The position numbers were made by a program, and so were the translations under genes. DNA of 38,716 bases from Clostridiales bacterium. GTDB taxonomy: Bacteria > Bacillota > Clostridia > Lachnospirales > Lachnospiraceae. The first letter of the stretch is position 1. Every line of letters begins with the position of its first letter. The notes beneath the pieces are model-generated. The model did not search any database. It saw only the letters and a list, made by a program, of their open reading frames with translations, and had not been told where the DNA came from. The stretch is taken from positions 1 through 38,716 of the forward strand of contig JAGZHZ010000023.1 of NCBI GenBank assembly GCA_018366495.1, given 5' to 3'. Of the stretch, positions 33,307 through 38,716 are shown one piece after another.

Positions 33307-34747
33307 TCAAAATTTCTTCCATGTATCCCTGACAAACAATAAGAGCAGCGGGAAAATTTCTAATCTTCCAGCAAGCATATCAAAAGTCAAGACTAACTTG
33401 GCAGGGTTTGAAAAAATCGAGAAGTTCGCTGCCGGACCTACCAGCTCCAATCCCGGTCCAATATTATTAAATGTAGCTGCAACTGCCGTAAAATTTGTGA
33501 TTAAGTCTTTTTTGTCGATTGCAAGTATAAGAATCGAAAATGCAAAAATAAATACATACGCTACTAAAAATACGTTTGTTTGCCGCACGACTTCATGTTC
33601 AATCATTTTCCCATCCATCTTAACTTTTCTGACGTTTCTTGGATGAAGGAACTGGTGCAGTTCTTTTTTTACAGTCTTAAGCAGAATGATAAATCTGGAT
33701 ACCTTGATTCCTCCTCCTGTACTTCCCGCACATGCGCCTATAAACATCAGCATAACCAGAATTGTTTTAGATGCCTGCGGCCAGATATTAAAATCTGTTG
33801 TCGCAAATCCTGTCGTCGTGATGATTGATGCAACCTGAAATGCAGACTGCTGAATCGCAGTGCCTATATTTCCATACAGACTGAAAATATCAATCGCAAT
33901 CAGTCCTATAGCAGCCGCAATAATTAAAAGATACCATCTGACCTCCTCATTTTTTGACGCCTGTTTTAATTTTTTTATCAAAATTAAGTAATAAACATTG
34001 AAATTGACGCCAAATAAAATCATAAAGATTGTCACAACAACCTGTATATAGACAGAATAGCTTGCCATACTGTCATTTTTTATTCCAAATCCTCCTGTTC
34101 CGGCCGTTCCAAATGATGTGGCTAATGCGTCAAATAATGGCATTCCTCCTGCCAGTAACAAAATGATCTCCAGTATCGTCATTCCAATATAAATTTCATA
34201 TAAAATCTTTGCCGTTGATCTTACTTTCGGAACGAGACGACTGACAGAAGGTCCTGGACTTTCTGCCTTCATCAAGTTCATATGGGATCCTCCCACCATC
34301 GGCAAAAAAGAAAGCAAAAAGACAAGTACTCCCATTCCTCCGATCCAGTGCGTAAAACTTCTCCAAAATAAGATACTGTATGGAAGACTTTCCACATCTT
34401 TTAAAATACTTGCTCCTGTTGTTGTGAATCCGGAAACAGTCTCAAACAACGCATCCACCGGATTTTTTATCGCTCCGCTAAACAAAAATGGAAGCGATCC
34501 CATAATACTTAACGCGATCCAGGAAAGAGCTACCGTGACAAACCCTTCCTTAACATAAATAATCTTTTTTTTCGGTTTTCTGCATATTAAAGGTATTCCA
34601 ACCAGAAGGCACAAAGCCATTGTCATTAAAAACGCACCGATCTCTGACTCTTTATAAATCAAAGCAGTAATACACGATGGCACCATCAGGGCAGCTTCCA
34701 GACTTAATACCCATCCTATGGTATATCTTGATAATTGAATAATTCAT
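33307..34747 (-). CDS. trkH: TrkH/KtrB-type potassium channel subunit, with an apparent 5' frameshift
   Basis: The long open frame (33307 to an ATG at 34686, 459 residues) is a membrane K+ uptake subunit with about ten helices and the selectivity-loop repeats SGFTTTGAS, FGTAGTGGFG, ITTTGFAT and NNIGPG. Its family normally has about 20 more residues starting MNYS. That start exists at 34747 with a good GAGG site, but in another frame: it reads MNYSIIKIY and then leaves the family. Deleting one of the two G:C pairs at 34720-34721 (CC on the coding strand) restores MNYSIIKIY joined to IGWVLSLEAALMVPS, exactly the expected length of about 479 residues. Either the gene is inactivated, starts late at 34686, or the sequence has an error. 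It follows a broken trkA by 68 bases. I use trkH as the family symbol; KtrB is equally possible. Confidence 0.8.
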
Positions 34748-34815
34748 AATTAAAATCCTCGTATCTTTAATCTTATCTCTTTTCTGTTTTACATTTTTTC
34801 CTGCATCTGCCTTAT

Positions 34816-35247
34816 TTATTTTTTCAAAATATCTTCAATATCACGAAGACATTTCTGTGTTGTCACAACGATCACCGTATCTCCTACCTGTATCATGTCC
34901 TGACCGCGCGGAATCATGATTTCTCCATGGCGGTGGATACATCCGATCAAAAGATTATCTTTTAATTCAATATCCACTAACGGAATACCTACCACCGCTG
35001 AATTTTCATTGATAGAAAACTCTAAGGCTTCTGCATGTTTGTCCAAAATATGATATAGCGTTTCTACGTTGCTTCCAATTGAATTCTGCATGGCTCTGAC
35101 ATATTGCACAATATAATCGGCTGTCAGATATTTTGGATAAATTACACTCCCGATATCTAATTTATCAATTAAATGATCAAAGGAAATTTTGTTTACTTTT
35201 GTGATCAATTTTGCTGATGTCTGATCTTTTGCATATAAGGCAAGCAA
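34816..35247 (-). CDS. C-terminal remnant of trkA
   Basis: A 143-codon open piece in the same frame downstream of the stop. It holds the end of the second Rossmann domain and the second TrkA-C domain (VVGIPLVDIELKDNLLIGCI, GDTVIVVTTQ). A TTG at 35247 is available but no clear ribosome site precedes it, so separate translation is doubtful. Confidence 0.5.
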   Translation of the reverse strand: MLALYAKDQTSAKLITKVNKISFDHLIDKLDIGSVIYPKYLTADYIVQYVRAMQNSIGSNVETLYHILDKHAEALEFSINENSAVVGIPLVDIELKDNLLIGCIHRHGEIMIPRGQDMIQVGDTVIVVTTQKCLRDIEDILKK

Positions 35248-35253
35248 AATATT

Positions 35254-36174
35254 TTACTCATCCATACTTGTCAGCGTGACAAATGCTTCTGTCTGCTCAA
35301 TTCCTTCCTCCTGCAAGAGTTTCTTGTCTGTTCCATCTCCCTGTAAGATCATTGCTCCTTGCAAAATTTCACTTAATTCATCGCATCGCTCCTTTGATTT
35401 CTCTATAATTCGCACATCTATTTTCATATCAATTAACTGCTGTGCAAGATAAAATCCAATCGTTCCTCCACCCACAATCATACAGCTTTTGACCTGATGC
35501 GTTTTCAGACCAATCTTTTGAAAAAATTTTGCGGCATTCTGAGGCGATGCAATGATGGATACTAAATCACCATTTTTTAGTACAAATTCCCCATTTGGTA
35601 TATATACTTCTTCTTCCCTCTCAACGCCTGCGACAAGCACATCGCACCGCAGGCTTTCCCGAAGTGAATAGACTGCGGCGTTGTGAAGATTAAACTCTGG
35701 TTTTACACGAAACTTAAGCATTTCCACACGACCTTTTGCAAACGTGTCAATCTTGATTGCCGATGGAAAACGCAGCAGCCTGGCAATCTCTGTTGCTGTT
35801 GTAAATTCTGGATTAATAATCATGGAAATGCCAAGGCGTTCCTTTATAAATCCAATCTCTTTATTATAGATCGGATTTCTTACTCTTGCGATTGTCTGAC
35901 AATCCCCTGCTTTTTTTGCAATCAGACAGCAGAGCAAATTTAACTCATCTGATCCCGTTACAGAAATCAGGATGTCGGCATTTTCAATTCCTGCTTCCAT
36001 CAGTGTTGCTATACTTGCGCCATTTCCCACAATTTGCAGAGCGTCAATACTCTCTGGTACTTGCTGCAGTTTTTCTGCTGACTGATCCACTAGAATAATA
36101 TCATGTTCTTCCTCTGACAGTTGTTCTGCAAGCGTAATTCCCACTTTTCCACATCCAATAATAATAATATTCAT
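35254..36174 (-). CDS. N-terminal product of interrupted trkA
   Basis: A 306-residue product with an intact first RCK (TrkA-N plus TrkA-C) module and the second Rossmann domain but without its last part and the second TrkA-C domain. The ATG has GAGGGAA upstream. A lone-RCK TrkA of this size might still bind nucleotide, but the normal four-domain protein is not made unless the stop is read through. Confidence 0.7.
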   Translation of the reverse strand: MNIIIIGCGKVGITLAEQLSEEEHDIILVDQSAEKLQQVPESIDALQIVGNGASIATLMEAGIENADILISVTGSDELNLLCCLIAKKAGDCQTIARVRNPIYNKEIGFIKERLGISMIINPEFTTATEIARLLRFPSAIKIDTFAKGRVEMLKFRVKPEFNLHNAAVYSLRESLRCDVLVAGVEREEEVYIPNGEFVLKNGDLVSIIASPQNAAKFFQKIGLKTHQVKSCMIVGGGTIGFYLAQQLIDMKIDVRIIEKSKERCDELSEILQGAMILQGDGTDKKLLQEEGIEQTEAFVTLTSMDE

Positions 36175-36198
36175 AAATTCATTCCCTCTAAATATAAT

Positions 36199-37296
36199 TT
36201 ATTTCTGCATGATATATTTTTTCAAAAATTCATAAATCTGATTTTCTGTCGGCGGACATCCATCCAGATGATACTGAAACTTTCTGGTACAGGACCCGAT
36301 CCCCAGTTCTCCTTCTTTTTCACGATATCCCTGTCCTATGCAGATCTTTGTGCCAATCTTCTCAAGCAGCCCTTCTTCTTTTAATTGCTGCAAAGCCGGA
36401 ATCAGATATCCATAACATGCACTGCACGACTCTACTTCCTCAACGGCATCTCGCAATTCCACTATTTTTCTTGCCTTGGGCAGTGTATCCTGTTGTTTTG
36501 GAACATTCAGTTCCCGAATCTGGGCCTGTCTCCAGTCAGAACATCCTATTCCTAGTTTTCCTGCCATCTCCACATATGGCACTTCCTCCGTCTCATATCC
36601 CATCAAATGACATACATACGCATCGCATAAGACAGGGTCCGCCGCCGCCATCACACGGTTCAGAACAACCGGATTACCTCCATCTTCAAAATCCCAGTCT
36701 CCGCATATATTATCAATCACAATAAAGTCTTGACGGATTCCTGCATTGAGATGTGCGATCGGCTTATGCAGTCCTAAAGCGTGAAATCTTCTCTTTTCAC
36801 TGTTCGGGATTAATCCTTTCATATTTTTTAATGCACAGGTGATCTTTGTCTGGCAATGCCCTTTCATCACAGGTACATTAATAAGAAAATCAACTTCTTT
36901 TGCCAGATTGCATAAATTCAGTTCCATCCCAGCACAATCGTACAGACTGCTTTTTTCTGTCTGCATATCAAAAAATGGAACACCATATTTTTCTGAAATT
37001 TTGTCAAATCCACAGACAGATACTGCATTTTTTGTCTTATCACCTACCCAGGACCCTTCCATCATAATCACATTGTAAAATCCGTACTCTTGAAGATATT
37101 CAATAATTCCGGCAACTACTTCCGGATGTGTCGTGGCTCCATAAGAAGCCTCCGAAGGCGATACTAAATTTGGTTTAATTCCTATTTTGCTTTCTTTTGA
37201 TGGAATATGCGCAGCCAAATCCGCCTCTTTCAAAAGACATTTTGTGATTTCTTTATACTGCGTTCCATAAATCACTAATATTTCATTCTTTTTCAC
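36199..37296 (-). CDS. DUF362-domain protein
   Basis: A 365-residue cytoplasmic protein of the DUF362 family (found in many anaerobes, often with iron-sulfur partners; biochemical role unproven). Recognisable parts are IKPNLVSPSEASYGATTHPEVV, DFLINVPVMKGHCQTKITCALKNMKGL, and DPVLCDAYVCHLMGY. Cysteines gather near the end (SCSACYGY, GSCTRKF, GCPP) and could bind a metal. No ferredoxin domain is fused. The start codon is GTG, with GGAGCAGGG upstream and a promoter at 37384-37412. It is followed by trkA with a 24-base gap, so they may be co-transcribed. Confidence 0.85.
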   Translation of the reverse strand: MKKNEILVIYGTQYKEITKCLLKEADLAAHIPSKESKIGIKPNLVSPSEASYGATTHPEVVAGIIEYLQEYGFYNVIMMEGSWVGDKTKNAVSVCGFDKISEKYGVPFFDMQTEKSSLYDCAGMELNLCNLAKEVDFLINVPVMKGHCQTKITCALKNMKGLIPNSEKRRFHALGLHKPIAHLNAGIRQDFIVIDNICGDWDFEDGGNPVVLNRVMAAADPVLCDAYVCHLMGYETEEVPYVEMAGKLGIGCSDWRQAQIRELNVPKQQDTLPKARKIVELRDAVEEVESCSACYGYLIPALQQLKEEGLLEKIGTKICIGQGYREKEGELGIGSCTRKFQYHLDGCPPTENQIYEFLKKYIMQK

Positions 37297-37383
37297 GTTT
37301 TTTCCCTGCTCCTGTTATTGCTTATCAAAAAATTTCCATATATCATTTTTTCTATTTTTCGATTCTCTGTATTATACGGCTAC

Positions 37384-37412
37384 ATTCTAGCATATTTTCA
37401 AATAATTGTCAT
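37384..37412 (-). promoter_or_regulatory. Sigma-A promoter of DUF362 (and perhaps trkA-trkH)
   Basis: ATGACA (37407-37412) and TAGAAT (37384-37389) on the minus strand are 17 bases apart, with TGC before the -10. A further TATAAT lies closer to the gene but lacks a -35 at good distance. Confidence 0.6.
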
Positions 37413-37429
37413 ATGATTTTTACTGCGCG

Positions 37430-37670
37430 CTGCCATAGAAATCAAAAAAACCTTGAAGAACCGTATTTCTACAGTTCTCCAAGGTTATTTTTATGCTTGG
37501 ACACTTTCACGTTTCTTTACGTGAATTGATTTTCTCACTGGCTGAAGCTTTTCTATCCACTGAACATAAACGGAATAGAAACTTTACCCTGAAACTGGAT
37601 AAAAGCCTTTGCCCTGTGATAATTGTCATAGGGCGATCTCTTTCATTCTGTTTTGGGGCAAAGTTTCTAT
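37430..37670. repeat. Nested-palindrome repeat element, copy 1
   Basis: A 241-base element repeated in the same orientation at 37881-38091. It contains, from left, CTGCCATAGAA, a terminator-like hairpin (37451-37484), TTATGCTTGGACA, CACTGGCTGAA, and then an inner palindrome GCCCTGTGATAATTGTCATAGGGC. The inner palindrome lies between TAGAAACTTTACCC and the inverted GGGGCAAAGTTTCTA. No protein is recognisable. It could be a MITE-like element, a dead IS end, or a pair of non-coding RNA genes. The whole gap from 37297 to 38716 lacks a supported gene. Confidence 0.75.
37451..37484 (-). terminator. Terminator-like hairpin in repeat copy 1
   Basis: On the minus strand CCTTGGAGAACTGTA pairs over 15 positions with TACGGTTCTTCAAGG (two G-U pairs), then TTTTTTT. 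On the plus strand the same positions would be mismatches, so the RNA is more likely read leftward. Confidence 0.7.
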
Positions 37671-37880
37671 CGTGTGTAAATTCTTTGTCCTTCAGAGGTT
37701 TCCCCTGTCCATTCATGTTCCAAACATAAAATAGATTACTTTAGAGTAATACCTTTCTACTCTGTATCACATTTTTGTTCCTCATGAAATTCGTATTTTA
37801 TGTGTAAATTAAGACCTCTAAAAGCCCTTAAAATAAGGCTTTTCTCTACTTTCCAAATATCAGTAAATCCTGTGAAACTG

Positions 37881-38091
37881 CTGCCATAGAAACAAAAAAA
37901 CCTTGAAGAACTGTATTTCTACAGTCCTCCAAGGTTATTCTTATGCTTGGACATGTTCACGCTTATTTACGTAAATTTAGATTTTTCACTGGCTGAAACT
38001 TTTGCCCTAAAACTGGATAAAAGCCTTTGCCCTGTGATATAATATGTCATAGGGCAATCTCTTTCATTCTGTTTCGGGGCAAAGTTTCTAT
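37881..38091. repeat. Nested-palindrome repeat element, copy 2
   Basis: A 211-base relative of copy 1, lacking about 33 bases in the middle (the TCTATCCACTGAACATAAAC part). Its inner palindrome is longer (GCCCTGTGATATAATATGTC...AGGGC). Its terminator hairpin is at 37901-37934 and differs from copy 1 by changes that keep the stem paired in the minus-strand RNA. Confidence 0.75.
37901..37934 (-). terminator. Terminator-like hairpin in repeat copy 2
   Basis: CCTTGGAGGACTGTA pairs with TACAGTTCTTCAAGG on the minus strand, with two G-U pairs, then TTTTTTT. Compared with copy 1, the T-G pair becomes T-A and an A-T pair becomes G-U, so pairing is conserved while bases changed. Confidence 0.7.
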
Positions 38092-38117
38092 TCAGTTGAT
38101 ACTCAACTAGATAGAAA
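38085..38117. repeat. 15-bp inverted repeat at the end of repeat copy 2
   Basis: TTTCTATTCAGTTGA (38085-38099) pairs with TCAACTAGATAGAAA (38103-38117) with two mismatches and a three-base loop. It joins the end of the repeat element to unique sequence. Confidence 0.7.
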
Positions 38118-38201
38118 GTTTTTATCCTCTTCACATTTAGACCTTACCCTATCAACCATCATATCTACTCTTGAATTTTGGAGATAATTTTCTATGTCTT
38201 A

Positions 38202-38290
38202 CCTCTGACAAGTTACACTTCTGATGGATTACATCAGTATCCCTCTGATAAGTTACACTTCTGACACTCCACACACCTCTGATAACTTGA
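38202..38290. repeat. 23-bp direct repeats
   Basis: Units at 38202-38224 and 38242-38264 agree at 22 of 23 bases (CCTCTGAYAAGTTACACTTC then TGA); a partial third copy is at 38276-38290. The spacer between the first two holds a small perfect hairpin, CTGATG/CATCAG (38221-38237). Confidence 0.75.
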
Positions 38291-38384
38291 TAATATGACT
38301 GTCTACCGATTTACGCTTACACTACTTACCTCTCCCACCTCCCTCCCCTAGCTTCCTGTCTTAGGTGTTCTCAACCTGTAAGCA

Positions 38385-38432
38385 GTTCCTATCAGGTTAA
38401 GTTCCTATTAGGTTAAATTCCTATTAGGCTAA
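38385..38432. repeat. Three tandem 16-bp repeats with an inner palindrome
   Basis: Units at 38385-38400, 38401-38416 and 38417-38432 follow the pattern RTTCCTATYAGGYTAA. Each contains the dyad CCTATTAGG or CCTATCAGG. They end 28 bases before a TATAAT box at 38461-38466, so they may be regulator sites or origin-type iterons. Confidence 0.8.
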
Positions 38433-38488
38433 TTACTTCCTACTTTTGTACGATTTCTCGTATAATAATAAGTGGAGGATTTTTTTTA

Positions 38489-38581
38489 ATGTCCTACCAT
38501 CAAATCTCCTCTGCCTATAAGAGCTACTTACAGAAGATTCTGTCTAGGTTAGTTCTGTTTAAGTTAGTTCTGTTAAGTTAG
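38489..38581 (+). CDS. Possible 30-residue leader peptide
   Basis: ATG at 38489 has GGAGG ten bases upstream and TATAAT at 38461. The peptide begins MSYHQISSAYKSYLQKILSR and ends in a Leu/Val-rich tail (VLFKLVLLS). Its second half is coded by the repeats at 38547-38589. It may be a leader peptide of a gene beyond the window, the start of a decayed gene, or chance. No family recognised. Confidence 0.35.
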   Translation: MSYHQISSAYKSYLQKILSRLVLFKLVLLS

Positions 38582-38589
38582 TTCAGCTC
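38547..38589. repeat. Three tandem 14-15 bp repeats
   Basis: Units at 38547-38561, 38562-38575 and 38576-38589 share the core GTTAGTTCTGTTA (the last one diverges after GTTAGTTC). They overlap the end of the possible leader ORF. A perfect dyad, CTATATA/TATATAG (38606-38623), follows. Confidence 0.7.
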
Positions 38590-38716
38590 TCCAACCATAG
38601 CTTTACTATATAACCCTATATAGAGATGAGCAAAACACATTGATTCAAAAGTAGAATTTGGCAGTCAGCTTCTATAAAGTTTGAGGTTGCGATTTTATGG
38701 CATAGCAAAGCTAACG

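Larger units (their letters stand above)
34816..36174 (-). pseudogene. trkA: trkA (potassium uptake regulatory subunit), interrupted by one in-frame stop
   Basis: Together the two pieces make a 452-codon TrkA, the usual length, with two Rossmann/TrkA-C modules that bind NAD(H) and gate TrkH. The N-module starts MNIIIIGCGKVG and the second one KSCMIVGGGTIG. After ...VTLTSMDE the frame meets TAA at 35254-35256, where the family has Glu-Asn (GAA would be one base away), and then continues in the same frame with NILLALYAKDQTSAKLITKVNK. Nothing else is damaged. This points to a single substitution, recent decay, read-through or a sequencing error. The gene follows a DUF362 gene and precedes trkH. 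Confidence 0.8.

Noticed and set aside
37507..37716. Transposase remnant in repeat copy 1
   Set aside because: The short frames on both strands show no transposase motif; the DNA is dominated by palindromes.
38202..38432. CRISPR array
   Set aside because: The repeats are of three different kinds, adjacent or with similar spacers, and no cas gene is visible; they do not form regular repeat-spacer units.
1..38716. tRNA or rRNA genes
   Set aside because: No cloverleaf-type or rRNA-like sequence was recognised by eye on either strand; a tRNAscan/Infernal run would settle it.

Overview
The window reads as a chromosomal segment of a spore-forming gut Firmicute, most likely a Lachnospiraceae member near the Ruminococcus gnavus/torques or Dorea groups. 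This placement rests on endospore genes, AGGAGG-type ribosome sites, an AT-leaning composition, secreted GH2/NPCBM glycosidases and the flavor of the housekeeping proteins; it is inference, not a database result. Almost all genes are on the minus strand. The only plus-strand genes I support are a LacI-family regulator, a 57-residue small protein, a flavoredoxin-like protein (25.3-27.2 kb) and a doubtful leader peptide at 38.5 kb.

Left part (1-16.9 kb), in transcription order from the right: spoIIAA-spoIIAB-sigF (forespore sigma factor operon), two giant tandem secreted GH2 beta-galactosidase paralogs (1530 and 1529 aa), a small membrane-protein gene, spoVAA-spoVAB, an NhaC-type antiporter with its own sigma-A promoter, then spoVAC-spoVAD-spoVAE behind a good sigma-G-like promoter, and finally a fibronectin-type-III secreted protein running off the left edge. 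In Bacillus subtilis sigF is followed directly by spoVAA, so the ancestral order is still visible here but has been opened twice, by the galactosidase pair and by nhaC.

Middle (17-27.2 kb): a zinc-ribbon/TPR membrane protein, an unlisted 48-aa gene and folC form one operon; then a membrane-anchored ModA-like binding protein with a long charged linker and a structured leader; an xpt-lysC pair (xanthine phosphoribosyltransferase, aspartokinase); a CPA2 cation/proton antiporter; and the plus-strand LacI / small protein / flavoredoxin group. Right part (27.3-37.3 kb): a molybdenum-cofactor operon moaC-moaA-mogA/moaB-MOSC, a cyclophilin, a MATE exporter, a membrane metallophosphoesterase, a Trk/Ktr potassium-uptake pair and a DUF362 protein. 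The potassium pair appears broken: trkA carries one in-frame TAA and trkH has an apparent one-base frameshift near its start.

The last 1.4 kb (37.3-38.7 kb) has no convincing gene but is full of repeats: two copies of a 210-240 bp nested-palindrome element with a terminator-like hairpin, followed by three different families of short iterated repeats and a possible 30-codon leader ORF. I did not find a clear new defence or biosynthetic system. The most unusual material is this repeat zone, the interrupted sporulation locus, the paired galactosidases with an altered active-site loop, and the double lesion in trkA/trkH.
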